From Armatimonadota bacterium (GTDB lineage Bacteria; Sysuimicrobiota; Sysuimicrobiia; Sysuimicrobiales; Humicultoraceae), in assembly GCA_031459715.1 (NCBI GenBank), contig JAVKIA010000001.1:112429-144823 (forward strand): DNA of 32,395 bases, given 5' to 3'. Position numbers and translations under genes: made by a program. Every line of letters begins with the position of its first letter. The first letter of the stretch is position 1. The notes under the pieces were generated by a model. The model searched no databases. It was not told where the DNA came from and was given only the letters and a program-made list of their open reading frames with translations. Below, piece after piece: positions 20,161 to 31,869 of the stretch.

Positions 20161-21433
20161 ATCCATCCTGCTGCGCTTTATGGAGGGGGAGGGAACCGCC
20201 GACCTGGAAGCCTACCTGCGGGTCGAGGGCTACGCGGCGGCGCGGCACGCCCTCACCGCCCTAACCCCGGAAGAGGTCATCGAGATCGTCGACCGGTCCG
20301 GGCTGCGCGGCAAGGGCGGAGCGGGCTTTCCCACAGCGCGCAAGTGGAAGTTCGTCCCCAAGGACGCGCCCCTCAAGTACGTGGTGGTCAACGGCGACGA
20401 GGCTGAGCCGTGCACATTCAAGGACCACATGTTGCTGGAACGCGCCCCGCACCTGTTGCTGGAGGGGATCATCATTGCCGCCTACGCCGTGGGCGCCCAC
20501 AAGGCCTACGTCTACGTGCGCCGCGAGGGTTATCTGGCCCGGGAGCGGCTGCGCCAGGCGGTGGCGGCAGCCTATGCCCGCGGCTTCCTGGGGCGGAAGA
20601 TCTTCGGCACAGGCATGGACCTGGAAGTGGTGGTGCACAGCGGCGCCGGCGCCTACATCGCCGGAGAGGAGACGGCGCTGCTGGAGTCGCTGGAAGGCCG
20701 CCGCGCCATGCCCCGGCCGCGTCCGCCCTTCCCCGCGGTCTTTGGCCTCTACGGCCGGCCCACCGTAGTGAACAACGTGGAGACGCTCAGCCACCTGCCG
20801 GCGGTGATCCGTCTGGGGCCAGAGGGCTACCGCGCCCTGGGCCCGCCGGCACTCTTCTCCGTGAGCGGCCACGTACGTACCCCGGGGGTCTACGAGCTGC
20901 CGCTGGGGACGCCCATGCGCCAGGTGATCGCCGCGGCCGGCGGCCTGCGCCCGGGGCGGAGGTTCAAGGCCGCCTTCCCCGGAGGGTCCTCCTCGGCCCT
21001 CCTCACCGCGGAGCACCTGGACGTGCCTATGGACTACGAACCCCTGCGGGCGGTGGGTTCCATGCTGGGGTCGGCCTCGCTCATCGTCATGGACGACACC
21101 ACCTGCATCGTCCGGGTGGTGGCCCGGGCCGTGGCCTTCTATAAGGAAGAGTCCTGCGGCAAGTGCACCCCCTGCCGGGAGGGCACCTACTGGCTCTCCC
21201 AGATCTTTGACCGCATCCTTGAGGGCCGGGGACGGGCCGAGGACCTGGAGCTCCTGACCCACATCTCCCGCGGGATGAGTAACGGTGCCTGCTTCTGCCT
21301 GCTGGGGGAGAGCGTGCCGCCCGGCCTGGAGGCATCGCTGCGGCACTTCCGTCATGAGTACGAATACCACATCCGCACCGGGCGCTGCGACGTGGAGGCG
21401 GCCCTCGCCGCGGCCGTCGCCCCGGGTGCCTAG
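20150..21433 (+). CDS. nuoF: NADH-quinone oxidoreductase subunit F (FMN and NADH binding)
   Basis: Oxidises NADH through FMN and passes electrons to cluster N3. The 427 residues include the FMN/NADH loop GLRGKGGAGFPTARKW (51-66), VNGDEAEPCTFKD, and AYIAGEETALLESLEG. The N3 ligands are C336, C339 and C342 (SCGKCTPC) and C383, 41 residues after C342 as in E. coli. An additional Cys381 is next to the last ligand. A GTG start at 20150 overlaps nuoE by 11 nt. Eleven bases separate it from nuoG. Confidence 0.97.
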   Translation: MPAESILLRFMEGEGTADLEAYLRVEGYAAARHALTALTPEEVIEIVDRSGLRGKGGAGFPTARKWKFVPKDAPLKYVVVNGDEAEPCTFKDHMLLERAPHLLLEGIIIAAYAVGAHKAYVYVRREGYLARERLRQAVAAAYARGFLGRKIFGTGMDLEVVVHSGAGAYIAGEETALLESLEGRRAMPRPRPPFPAVFGLYGRPTVVNNVETLSHLPAVIRLGPEGYRALGPPALFSVSGHVRTPGVYELPLGTPMRQVIAAAGGLRPGRRFKAAFPGGSSSALLTAEHLDVPMDYEPLRAVGSMLGSASLIVMDDTTCIVRVVARAVAFYKEESCGKCTPCREGTYWLSQIFDRILEGRGRAEDLELLTHISRGMSNGACFCLLGESVPPGLEASLRHFRHEYEYHIRTGRCDVEAALAAAVAPGA

Positions 21434-21444
21434 TCCCGGGAGCC

Positions 21445-23859
21445 GTGACTGAGCGCAGTGAGATCACCCTGACCATCGACGGGCGCCAGGTGACCGTCCC
21501 CCGCGGCATCACCGTCTGGCAGGCGGCCCGGCAGGCCGGCATCGACATCCCCATCTTCTGTTACCACGACCGGATGCCCCCGCTGGGAGCCTGCCGCCAG
21601 TGCCTGGTGCGCGTGGAGAAGAACCCGCGCTGGCAGACCTCCTGCACGCTCCTGGCCGAGGAGGGCATGGTGGTGCACGCCAGCACCCCGGAGGTGCGGG
21701 CGGCGCAGGAGCGCAACCTGGAGTTCCTCCTGATTAACCACCCGCTGGACTGCCCTATCTGCGACAAGGGTGGGGAGTGCCCGCTGCAGGACCAGACCTT
21801 TGCCTACGGCCCCGGACGCAGCCGGTTCGTGGAGACCAAGCGGGACTTCGCCAAGCCGGTCTCCCTGGGGCCGATCCTGGTGCTGGACCGAGAGCGCTGC
21901 ATCCTCTGCTGGCGCTGCGTCCGCTTCGGCGAGCTCATCGCTGGTGACGAGGCGCTGAAGGGGTTCGAGCGGGGCTTCGCCACCGAGATCAACACCCCAT
22001 TTACCTGGCCCGTGCGCTCCAAGTTTATCGGCAACACCATCAACATCTGTCCTGTGGGCGCCCTGACCAGCCGCACCTACCGCTTCCGCGCCCGCCCCTG
22101 GGACACCACCCCGGTCCCCTCCGTGTGCAATCACTGCGGGTTGGGATGTGCGCTCTGGCTGGACGTGCGCGACCAGACCGTGGCCCGGGTCCGGGCCAGG
22201 GAGACTCCGGACCTGAACGACATCTGGCTATGCGACCTGGGGCAGTTCGGCTTCTCCTTCGTGCACGCGCGGGACCGGCTGACCCGGCCGCTTGTGCGCC
22301 GCCACGGGCGGCTGCAGGAGGCGAGCTGGGAGGAGGCACTCGCGCTGGTGGCCGGACGGCTGGCGGCGGCGCGGCGGGACGGCCCCGGCCGGGTCGGGGT
22401 GCTGGGGGGAATGCGGCTGACCAACGAGGAGAACTTCCTGCTGTCCCGCCTCTTCCGCCAGGTGGTGGGCACGCCGCACCTGGACCACCGCCTCGACGCC
22501 CGCCCGGGCAGCGCCAGCCTGGAGGTGGCCTGGGGACTGCGCACGCCGCTGGAGACCATCTCCCACAGCGATCTGCTGCTGCTGGTGGGCTGCGACATCA
22601 CCGAGGAGTACCCCATCGCCTGGCTGCGGATGAAGCAGGCCACAGACCGCGGCGCCGCCCTGTACACCCTCCACTGCCGGCCGCTGGAGATCCGCCGCTT
22701 CGCCCGCGCCTCCCTGGTGCCTGCTCCGGGTGCGGAGGGAGTGGTGATGTCGCAGTTGGCCGCCGCCGTGAGCGGGGCGGCACCAGATGAAGCCGTCCTG
22801 CGCCAGGTGGGGGTGGACCCCGCGGTGGTGGAGACCCTGGCCGCGGGGGTGCGCACGGCCAGGAAACCCATGGTCTTCCTGGGGAAGAGCGCGCTGGAGG
22901 GGCTTGCGGGTAGGGCGGTACTGCGTGCCGCGGCGCAGCTCCAGGCCGGGGGGTGCACCGTGCACATCATGCGCGGCAAGGGCAACGCCGTTGGCGCCGC
23001 CCTCATGGGGGTGCTGCCGGTTCCCGGCGGGTGGACCGCGCCGGAGATCATCCGCCAGGCGGGAGGCGGTGCGCTGCAGGTACTCTACGTCCTGGGGGGC
23101 GACCCGGCCACCGAGGTGGCGGACGGGCGAGCATGGACGGCGGCCCGGGCGGGAACGCCCTTCCTGGTCGTCCACGACCTCTTCCTTACCCAGACCGCGC
23201 AGCAGGCGGACGTGGTCCTGCCTGTTCTGGCCTTCGCCGAGAAGGACGGCACGGTGTGCAACCTGGAGGGGCGGGTGCAGCGCATCACCGCAGCGGTCCG
23301 CGGCCCCGGCGAGGCCCGCGGCGACGCTGCGGTGCTGGCCGACCTGGCCGCGCGCCTGGGCGCCCCCTGGGCCTACGACGGCTGGGAGGAGATCTTTGCC
23401 GCCGCTTCCGCCGCGGTCCCCGGGCTGGCCGTGGGGGCGGTCCTATCGCCGCCGCCGCTTGCGGGGGAGTGGCCGGCGGACAGTGCTCCTCTACCCCGGG
23501 CTGCGGACCTGGTCCTGATCAGCGGGGAGGTGCTCTTCGACCGCGGCAGCATGACCGGCCGCTCGCCCGCCATCGCCGAGCTGGCCGGCCCGCCCACCGT
23601 CTGGGTCCACCCTGCCGACGCCGCCGCCTGCGGGCTTGCCGACGGCGCACTGGCCCGGCTCTCTGCGGGCGATGCCTCCCTGGTACTGAGGGCCCGCGTC
23701 ACCTCCGAGGTGCCTCCCGGTCGGGTTTTCGTTCCCCGGGGCTTCGATGCGCTCCCCCTGCACCGTCTCCTCTCCTGGGATCGCCCCCTGCCGGCGGTCT
23801 CGCTGCGTGCGGTGGGCGGGACGGCTGCTGCCGCTGCGGGCGCGGAGGCCGCACCGTGA
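21445..23859 (+). CDS. nuoG: NADH-quinone oxidoreductase subunit G
   Basis: The largest subunit (804 residues) carries the electron wire between NuoF and NuoI. Ligands seen: [2Fe-2S] N1b C39, C50, C53 and C67; His-coordinated N5 H99, C103, C106 and C112; N4 C152, C155, C158 and C202; and the extra N7 cluster C228, C231, C235 and C263. N7 is present only in some bacteria, such as E. coli and Thermus, and is off the main path. The remainder is a molybdopterin oxidoreductase-like domain, expected to lack the cofactor in complex I. A GTG start at 21445 has GGGAG immediately upstream. The stop codon overlaps the nuoH GTG (GTGA). Confidence 0.96.
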   Translation: MTERSEITLTIDGRQVTVPRGITVWQAARQAGIDIPIFCYHDRMPPLGACRQCLVRVEKNPRWQTSCTLLAEEGMVVHASTPEVRAAQERNLEFLLINHPLDCPICDKGGECPLQDQTFAYGPGRSRFVETKRDFAKPVSLGPILVLDRERCILCWRCVRFGELIAGDEALKGFERGFATEINTPFTWPVRSKFIGNTINICPVGALTSRTYRFRARPWDTTPVPSVCNHCGLGCALWLDVRDQTVARVRARETPDLNDIWLCDLGQFGFSFVHARDRLTRPLVRRHGRLQEASWEEALALVAGRLAAARRDGPGRVGVLGGMRLTNEENFLLSRLFRQVVGTPHLDHRLDARPGSASLEVAWGLRTPLETISHSDLLLLVGCDITEEYPIAWLRMKQATDRGAALYTLHCRPLEIRRFARASLVPAPGAEGVVMSQLAAAVSGAAPDEAVLRQVGVDPAVVETLAAGVRTARKPMVFLGKSALEGLAGRAVLRAAAQLQAGGCTVHIMRGKGNAVGAALMGVLPVPGGWTAPEIIRQAGGGALQVLYVLGGDPATEVADGRAWTAARAGTPFLVVHDLFLTQTAQQADVVLPVLAFAEKDGTVCNLEGRVQRITAAVRGPGEARGDAAVLADLAARLGAPWAYDGWEEIFAAASAAVPGLAVGAVLSPPPLAGEWPADSAPLPRAADLVLISGEVLFDRGSMTGRSPAIAELAGPPTVWVHPADAAACGLADGALARLSAGDASLVLRARVTSEVPPGRVFVPRGFDALPLHRLLSWDRPLPAVSLRAVGGTAAAAAGAEAAP

Positions 23860-24866
23860 TCCCTCTCCTGGTGGAGGCTGGCATCAAGAGCGCTGTCCTG
23901 CTGCTGGCGCTGCTCACGGCTACCGCCTACCTGACTCTGCTGGAGCGCCGGCTCCTGGGGAGGTTCCAGCTGCGATACGGGCCCAACCGCGCCGGGCCGC
24001 TGGGCCTGCTCCAGCCGCTGGCCGACGGGGTGAAGCTGCTCTTCAAAGAGAGCTTCGTCCCCGCGCAGGTGGATCCCATAGTCTACTGGCTGGCCCCGGC
24101 GATCTCCATGGTGGCGGCGCTGTTCGTCTACGTGGTCATCCCCTTCGGCCCCGCCGTGGTGCTCTTCGGGCGGACCATCCCCCTGGTGCTGGCCGATGTG
24201 AACGTGGGCATCCTTCTGGTGCTGGCCGCCTCCTCCATCGGCGTCTACGGCATCATCCTGGGCGGGTGGTCGGCCAGTAACAAGTACTCCCTCCTGGGGG
24301 CGCTGCGCAGCAGCGCGCAGCTCATCTCCTACGAGCTGACCCTGGGGCTTGGGGTCATTGCCGTGGTCCTGCTGGCCGGGTCCCTGTCCATGGTGAGAAT
24401 CGTAGAGGCGCAGCGGGAGCTCTGGTTCGCCTTCCGCTTCCCTTACGGGACGGTGGCTTTCCTCCTGTTCCTGGTCGCCGGGGTGGCGGAGACCAACCGC
24501 GCTCCCTTCGACCTGCCGGAGGCGGAACAGGAGCTGATCGCCGGCTACCAGACCGAGTACGGCGGGTTCAAGTTCGCCATGTTTTACATCGGCGAGTACA
24601 TGTCAGTGATCACCATCAGCGCTCTTGTGGCCACCCTCTTTTTGGGCGGCTGGTACGGCCCGCCGCTAGCGGGGAGGTGGCTGCCGGGCCCCTTCTGGGT
24701 GATCCTGAAGATCCTGGCCGGCGTCTTCTTCTTCATCTGGCTGCGGGCGACGCTGCCCCGGGTGCGGCACGACCAGCTCATGGCCCTGGGCTGGAAGGTG
24801 CTGCTCCCCGCGGGCTTCCTGAACGTGCTGCTGGCCGCCGTGGTGGTGGCGCTGCGGGGGGCGTAG
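23856..24866 (+). CDS. nuoH: NADH-quinone oxidoreductase subunit H
   Basis: Membrane subunit that joins the peripheral arm to the proton pumps and forms the quinone tunnel. The 336 residues have about eight membrane spans, the conserved LERRLLGRFQLRYGPNRAGP, ADGVKLLFKE, and the acidic cytoplasmic loop AETNRAPFDLPEAEQELIAG followed by TEYGGFKFAMFYIGEY. The GTG at 23856 overlaps the nuoG stop codon, with GGAGG upstream. The longer open frame upstream is shadow of nuoG. An 18-nt gap, the longest in the operon, precedes nuoI. Confidence 0.96.
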   Translation: MIPLLVEAGIKSAVLLLALLTATAYLTLLERRLLGRFQLRYGPNRAGPLGLLQPLADGVKLLFKESFVPAQVDPIVYWLAPAISMVAALFVYVVIPFGPAVVLFGRTIPLVLADVNVGILLVLAASSIGVYGIILGGWSASNKYSLLGALRSSAQLISYELTLGLGVIAVVLLAGSLSMVRIVEAQRELWFAFRFPYGTVAFLLFLVAGVAETNRAPFDLPEAEQELIAGYQTEYGGFKFAMFYIGEYMSVITISALVATLFLGGWYGPPLAGRWLPGPFWVILKILAGVFFFIWLRATLPRVRHDQLMALGWKVLLPAGFLNVLLAAVVVALRGA

Positions 24867-24884
24867 GATGCGCCGGGAAGACGG

Positions 24885-25370
24885 GTGAGCACGACCATGG
24901 CGGTGGCCCTGCGGCAGGTGCTGGGGCTTCTCCGGGGGCTGGGGGTGACCCTGCGCGTCCTGGCGCGTCCCCCGGTGACGGTGCTCTACCCGGAGCGGAA
25001 GCCTCCGGTGGAGCCGCGCTTCAAGGGGCGGCACTGGCTGACCCGGTACGCAGACGGGCTGGAGCGGTGCATTGGCTGCGAGCTGTGCGTCATCGTCTGC
25101 CCCTCCCAGGCCATCTTCGTCCAGGCGGCGGAGAACACTCCCGAGCACCAGGTCAGCCGCGGGGAGCGCTACGCCGCCGACTTCCAGATCAACATGCTGC
25201 GCTGCATTTTCTGCGGCTTCTGCGAGGAGGCGTGCCCCACGGGGGCCATCGTCCTGGGGCACGACTACGAGCTGGCCGGCCCCAGCCGGGCGGCGCTGAT
25301 CTACACCAAGCCCATGCTCACCGAGCCGTATCCCGGGGCCAGCGGCCGCGACCCCCACCGGGAGGTGTGA
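24885..25370 (+). CDS. nuoI: NADH-quinone oxidoreductase subunit I
   Basis: Ferredoxin-like subunit with the two [4Fe-4S] clusters N6a and N6b that feed N2. The 161-residue protein has two full C-x2-C-x2-C-x3-C-P motifs, CIGCELCVIVCP and CIFCGFCEEACP, each donating to both clusters. An amphipathic N-terminal part and VLYPERKPP are usual for the family. The start is GTG 24885, with GGGAAG a few bases upstream; ATG 24897 is an alternative. The stop TGA overlaps the nuoJ ATG. Confidence 0.95.
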   Translation: MSTTMAVALRQVLGLLRGLGVTLRVLARPPVTVLYPERKPPVEPRFKGRHWLTRYADGLERCIGCELCVIVCPSQAIFVQAAENTPEHQVSRGERYAADFQINMLRCIFCGFCEEACPTGAIVLGHDYELAGPSRAALIYTKPMLTEPYPGASGRDPHREV

Positions 25371-25933
25371 TGGAACCCGTCCTCTTCATCATCTTTGCCG
25401 CGCTGGCCCTGGCCGGCGGACTGGGTGTGGTCGCCTCCGCCCGGGCCATCCACAGCGCGCTGGCGCTGCTAATGGTTCTGGGCGCGCTGGCCGGACTCTA
25501 CCTGCTGCTGGGGGCGCAGTTCATCGCTGTCCTCCAGGTGATCGTCTACGCCGGCGCCATCGTTGTCCTCTTCCTCTTCGTCATCATGCTGCTGCACATG
25601 GCCACCGGCGAGCCCCCCACCCGAGGTCTGCGGCCCTGGCGGGCCGGGGCCACCCTGGTTGCCGCCTTCTTCCTGGCCGGGGTGCTCTTCGCCTCCCTGC
25701 GGGCCCCCGGTCTGGCGGATCCGGCGCCGGCCCCGCCGGAGGGCTTTGGCAGCACCGAGGCCGTGGGACGACTGCTCTTCACTCGCTTCCTCCTGCCGTT
25801 CGAGCTGGCCTCCGTGGTGCTCCTGGTGGGGATTGTCGCCGCGGTGGTCCTGGCCAAGGGGGCTCTGGTGCTGCGGGTCCCCGCGCGCCCGCCGTCTGAG
25901 GTGGAGGCGAAGGCGGAGGCGGTGCCGCGGTGA
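25370..25933 (+). CDS. nuoJ: NADH-quinone oxidoreductase subunit J
   Basis: Membrane subunit with five spans in 187 residues. Helix 3, with [20 protein letters not shown], is the family hallmark that contains the pi-bulge thought to couple quinone reduction to proton movement. The ATG at 25370 overlaps the nuoI stop codon, with GGGAGGT 4 nt upstream. The long frame upstream is a shadow of nuoH and nuoI. The C-terminal tail is charged (Glu, Lys, Arg). The stop codon overlaps nuoK (GTGA). Confidence 0.95.
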   Translation: MEPVLFIIFAALALAGGLGVVASARAIHSALALLMVLGALAGLYLLLGAQFIAVLQVIVYAGAIVVLFLFVIMLLHMATGEPPTRGLRPWRAGATLVAAFFLAGVLFASLRAPGLADPAPAPPEGFGSTEAVGRLLFTRFLLPFELASVVLLVGIVAAVVLAKGALVLRVPARPPSEVEAKAEAVPR

Positions 25934-26227
25934 CGGTGCCCCTGCCGGCCTACCTGGTGCTGGGTGCCCTCCTCTTCTCCCTGGGTGCGGTGGGGGTACT
26001 GGTGCGGCGCAACGCGTTAATTGTCTTCATGTCCATCGAGCTGATGCTGAACGCAGTGAACCTGACGTTCGTCGCCCTCAGCCGCCATCTGCCGTCCATG
26101 GACGGGCAGCTGGCGGTATTCTTCACCATCGTTGTGGCCGGGGTGGAGGTGGTGGTGGGGCTGGCCATCATTGTAGAGATCTTCCGCTCCCGGGCCACGG
26201 TCGACCTGGACGAGGTCCGCCTGCTCC

Positions 26228-26235
<8 letters not shown>
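25930..26235 (+). CDS. nuoK: NADH-quinone oxidoreductase subunit K
   Basis: MrpC-like membrane subunit in the proton-relay line. The 101 residues form three helices with the two conserved membrane glutamates, one in [16 protein letters not shown] and one in [22 protein letters not shown] start at 25930 overlaps the nuoJ stop codon by 4 nt. The 3' end overlaps nuoL by 8 nt. Confidence 0.96.
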
Positions 26236-28071
<1,836 letters not shown>

Positions 28072-28072
<1 letters not shown>

Positions 28073-29625
28073 TGCTCACCTGGCTGATCTTCACCCCGAC
28101 CATCGGCGCAGCCGTGGTGGCGGCGCTGCCGCGCCGGCGCGCCGGCGCAGCGCGTTGGGTGGGATGGCTGGCCAGCCTGGCCACTCTGGGCCTGGCCGTC
28201 CGGCTCTTCCAGGCCTTCGTCCCGGGCAGCGGGGAGATGCAGTTTGTCGTCCGCCGGCCCTGGGTGCCGCTTTTGGGCATCGAGTACGCGCTGGGGGTGG
28301 ATGGGATCTCGCTGCTACTGGTGATGCTCACCGCGGTGATCTTTCCCATCGCCCTGCTCTCCTCCTGGGGGGCAATTGCGGAGAAGGTGCGGGAGTTCAC
28401 GGTGGCCATGCTCCTCCTGGAGACCGCCGTCCTGGGGACCTTCCTCAGCCTGGACCTGCTGCTCTTCTACGTCTTCTGGGAGGCAGTGCTGGTTCCCATG
28501 TACTTCCTCATCGGCATCTGGGGCGGCCCACAGCGCACCTACGCCGCCAACAAGTTCATCCTGTACACCATGGCAGGCAGCGTGCTGATGCTGGTGGCCA
28601 TCATCGCCTTCTACCTGACGGCGGCGCCGGCGGGCGCGCGCACCTTTGATCTGCTGCGCCTCCAGGAGGCGGCGCCGCCCTCAGGGCTTGCTCCCTGGCT
28701 GTTTGCCGCCTTCACCCTGGCCTTCGCCGTGAAGGTGCCGCTGTGGCCGCTGCACACCTGGCTGCCGGACGCGCACGTGGAGGCACCCACCGCTGGCAGC
28801 GTAATCCTGGCAGCCCTCCTGCTGAAGATGGGGACCTACGGGTTCCTCCGCTTCTCCCTGGGACTCTTCCCCCAGGTGGCGGTCACCGCCGCACCGCTGC
28901 TGCTGGCCCTGGGGGTGGTGGGGGTCATCTACGGGGGGATCGTCTCCTGGGCCCAGCCTGACCTGAAGCGCCTGGTGGCCTTCAGCAGCGTTAGCCACCT
29001 GGGCTTGGTCACCCTGGGCATCTTCGCCCTGACCACCGAGGCGCTGCAGGGCGCCCTGCTGCAGATGGTCAACCACGGCATCTCCACCGGCGGGCTGTTC
29101 CTCATCGTCGGCGTCCTCTACGACCGGCTGCACACCCGGGCCATCGCCGACTACGGCGGGGTGGCCGCGCTTATGCCGCGCTTCGCCGCCCTCTTCACCA
29201 TCGTCCTGCTCTCCTCCGCCGCTGTGCCATCGACCAACGGTTTCGTAGGCGAGTTCCTCATCCTGCTGGGGACCTTTCACCGTTCCCCGCCACTGGCCGT
29301 CCTGGCCGTCAGCGGGGTGATCCTCTCGGTGATCTACCTGCTGTGGGCCTACCAGAAGGTGATGCAGGGTCCGGTGAGGGCAAAGACGCCGGAGCGCCTG
29401 GTGGAGGTGAACGCGCGAGAGGCGCTGGTCTTCCTCCCGCTGGTGGTGCTCATCTTCTGGATCGGCCTGTACCCTTCCCCTCTGCTGCGCCGCTCCGAGG
29501 CTTCCGTGCGCGCGGTGGTGGAGCGCGTGGAACGCCGTACGCAGGGTGCGGTGACGCCTGGACGGCCAGTCGCAGGTACCCCCGGCGCGGTAGCTGGGAG
29601 GATTCCGCCTCTGGGGGCACGGTGA
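28072..29625 (+). CDS. nuoM: NADH-quinone oxidoreductase subunit M
   Basis: Second antiporter-like proton pump, between NuoN and NuoL. The 517-residue polytopic protein has the conserved FWEAVLVPMYFLIGIWGG (key glutamate), KVPLWPLHTWLPDAHVEAPT (key lysine and proton-channel residues) and YGGIVSWAQPDLKRLVAFSS. The ATG at 28072 overlaps the nuoL stop codon. The last ~35 residues are polar and Ala/Gly/Pro-rich, beyond the conserved region. Four bases separate it from nuoN. Confidence 0.96.
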
Positions 29626-29629
29626 CGCC

Positions 29630-31066
29630 GTGAGTGCGGCCATCGACCTGCGCACCGTCCTGCCGGAGGTGGTGGTGGCCGCCCTGGCCATGGCGGTGTT
29701 GATGTGGGATGTGCTGGCCGGGGTCCGCGGGCGGAAGGCGCTGGCCCCGGGAACTATCCTGGGGCTGGCGGCCGCCGCCGGGGCCGTGATCTGGGTGGGG
29801 CCTCGCCCGCCGGCCTTCGCCGGCGCCTACCTGCGCGATGCTGCCACGGTGCTCTTCCAGGCCATCGCGCTGATCTCTGCGGTTCTGGCCACCCTCCTTG
29901 GCGCCGACTACCTGCGGCGAACCGGCCTGGAACGAGGGGAGTACTATGCCCTCCTCCTCTTTGCCTGCCTGGGCGCTATGGTCATGGCGGCCGCCGGAGA
30001 CCTGATCGTCCTATTCCTGGGACTGGAGACCCTATCCATCCCGCTGTATGTCCTGGCCGCCTTCCGCCGCGGGAATGTCCGCTCCCAGGAGGCGGGGATG
30101 AAGTACTTCCTGCTGGGATCCTTCTCCACGGCCTTCTTCCTCTACGGGGTTGCCCTGCTCTATGGTGCCTCTGGGTCCACCGCTCTGGGGGCGCTGGCCC
30201 GGGCTGCAGCGGCGGGGCTGACCCCGCTGCTGGGGATAGGCGTCGCCCTTTTCTCCATCGGCCTGGCCTTCAAGGCCGCCCTGGTCCCCTTCCACACCTG
30301 GGCACCCGACGTCTACGAGGGGGCGCCGCTGCCGGTGACGGCCTATATGGCGGTGGTGGCCAAGGTGGGCGCATTCGCCGCGGTGCTGCGGGCCTTCCCC
30401 CTGGCCCTGCCCGGGCTGGCCGGCCAGTGGACGCTGCTGCTGGCCACCCTCAGCGTGGCCACCATGATCCTGGGCAACCTGGTGGCGCTGGTGCAGCGCT
30501 CTATGAAACGCCTGCTGGCCTACTCCAGCATCGCCCACGCCGGGTACCTGCTGATCGGGGTGGCTGCCGGAGGAGCGGAGGGGGCGTGGGCGATGGTCTT
30601 CTACCTGGTGGCCTACCTCTTCATGACCCTGGGCGCGTTTGCTGTGGTCCTGCTGCTGCAGCGGGCCGGCGAGGAAGCGGACCTTATCGAGGAGTACGCC
30701 GGCCTGGGAGGGAGGGCGCCCTGGCTGGCCGCGGCCATGGCCGTGTTTATGGTCTCCCTGGCCGGACTGCCCCCGACGGCGGGGTTCATCGGCAAGTTCT
30801 ACCTGTTCAGTGCGGCCCTGGCTGCGGGCCAGCCCGCGGTGGCTCTGGTGGGGGCCCTGACCTCGGTGGTTTCCGTCTACTACTACCTGCGCGTCCCCTA
30901 CATCATGTTCGTGGGCAGGGAGGTGGAGGGTGTGGAGGTGGTACCTGCGCCCGGCGTGCGCGCCGTCGTCGTCACCGCGGCAGCGGCGGTGATCCTCCTG
31001 GGCGTGCTCCCGGGCGCGCTGACGCAGGCGGTCCACCCTCTGGTCGACCTCTTCGGCGCCCGGTGA
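29630..31066 (+). CDS. nuoN: NADH-quinone oxidoreductase subunit N
   Basis: Third antiporter-like proton pump, next to NuoK. The 478 residues show about 14 helices with GLETLSIPLYVLAAFRRGN (key glutamate), FKAALVPFHTWAPDVYEGAP (key lysine) and SMKRLLAYSSIAHAGYLL. A GTG start at 29630 follows nuoM by 4 nt. It ends the operon and converges on lgt with only 10 nt between the stop codons. No room is left for a conventional terminator between them. Confidence 0.96.
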   Translation: MSAAIDLRTVLPEVVVAALAMAVLMWDVLAGVRGRKALAPGTILGLAAAAGAVIWVGPRPPAFAGAYLRDAATVLFQAIALISAVLATLLGADYLRRTGLERGEYYALLLFACLGAMVMAAAGDLIVLFLGLETLSIPLYVLAAFRRGNVRSQEAGMKYFLLGSFSTAFFLYGVALLYGASGSTALGALARAAAAGLTPLLGIGVALFSIGLAFKAALVPFHTWAPDVYEGAPLPVTAYMAVVAKVGAFAAVLRAFPLALPGLAGQWTLLLATLSVATMILGNLVALVQRSMKRLLAYSSIAHAGYLLIGVAAGGAEGAWAMVFYLVAYLFMTLGAFAVVLLLQRAGEEADLIEEYAGLGGRAPWLAAAMAVFMVSLAGLPPTAGFIGKFYLFSAALAAGQPAVALVGALTSVVSVYYYLRVPYIMFVGREVEGVEVVPAPGVRAVVVTAAAAVILLGVLPGALTQAVHPLVDLFGAR

Positions 31067-31076
31067 GGTTCCGCGC

Positions 31077-31850
31077 TTACGGCTCGGGATCCGCGCCGAC
31101 CGGCGGGGGCTGAGGGGGCGAGCTGCGGGGACGGCGCCAGAGGAACCACACGCCGGCCAGAAGCAGGATCGCTGCGGCCACCTGGCCGTAGGCCAGGGTC
31201 CCCAGGATGACGTGCTCCTCGCTGCGCAGCGCATCCAGGAGGATACGTCCGGCGGAGGTGAGCACGACAACGACCCACCACACCTGCCCGGGGAACGCGC
31301 GCCGCCTGGCCACGCGCCAGGCGGCCCAGAGGATCACTACGGCCAGCGCCATCTCGTAGAGCTGCAGGGGATGGCGCGGCGCATCCGGCGCCGTGGGGAA
31401 GAGGACTCCCCAGGGCAGCGCCGTCGGGTCTCCGTATAGCTCGCCGTTCATGAAGTTGCCGAAGCGGACGAAGATGTTGCCCAGGGGGATGGCCCAGACC
31501 ACGGTGTCGGCCAGCGACCAGTACGAGACACCGCCGCGGCGCGCCACCAGGTACCCGTACAGCAGCCCGGCGGCGATGGCCCCATGCGACGTCAGCCCGC
31601 CGTGCCAGAGGCGGAAGACCTCCAGGGGGTCGGCGAACTCTCCCGGATGGGAGACGACGTACCCCAGCCGGGCCCCGGCGAAGAGAACCAGGGCCAGGGG
31701 GAAGGTGATGCGGTCGATGAACTCCCGGGCGATGCCGAAGCGAGGTCCCCAGCGCAGGGCGAAGAGGATGCTCGCCAGGATCGTCAGCGCCATCATCACT
31801 CCGTACCAGCGGACGACCAGCGGTCCGGCCTGGAAGAGCACGGGGTTCAT
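31077..31850 (-). CDS. lgt: Phosphatidylglycerol-prolipoprotein diacylglyceryl transferase
   Basis: Inner-membrane enzyme that transfers diacylglycerol to the lipobox cysteine of prolipoproteins, the first step of lipoprotein maturation. The 257 residues have about seven spans. Conserved elements are RWYGVMM, the essential histidine region in GGLTSHGAIAAG, the Lgt signature NIFVRFGNFMNGELYG and HPLQLYEMA. The ATG at 31850 is probably read from a nearly leaderless mRNA, because a -10 element lies only ~10 nt upstream and no ribosome binding site is seen. The C-terminal tail is proline-rich. Confidence 0.96.
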   Translation of the reverse strand: MNPVLFQAGPLVVRWYGVMMALTILASILFALRWGPRFGIAREFIDRITFPLALVLFAGARLGYVVSHPGEFADPLEVFRLWHGGLTSHGAIAAGLLYGYLVARRGGVSYWSLADTVVWAIPLGNIFVRFGNFMNGELYGDPTALPWGVLFPTAPDAPRHPLQLYEMALAVVILWAAWRVARRRAFPGQVWWVVVVLTSAGRILLDALRSEEHVILGTLAYGQVAAAILLLAGVWFLWRRPRSSPPQPPPVGADPEP

Positions 31851-31859
31851 GGCGGTCCC

Positions 31860-31868
31860 AGTCTAGCA
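31860..31868 (-). promoter_or_regulatory. Extended -10 element for lgt
   Basis: On the minus strand TG-C-TAGACT (31868-31860) resembles an extended -10. A transcript would begin about 7 nt later, near 31853, leaving roughly 3 nt before the lgt ATG at 31850. The -35 region would lie inside the divergent gene. The match is moderate (TAGACT has 4 of 6 consensus bases). Confidence 0.4.
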
Positions 31869-31869
31869 G

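Noticed and set aside
30032-31270. 412-codon minus-strand frame across nuoN and lgt
   Set aside because: Antisense shadow of nuoN, Gln/His/Gly-rich, with no start signal.
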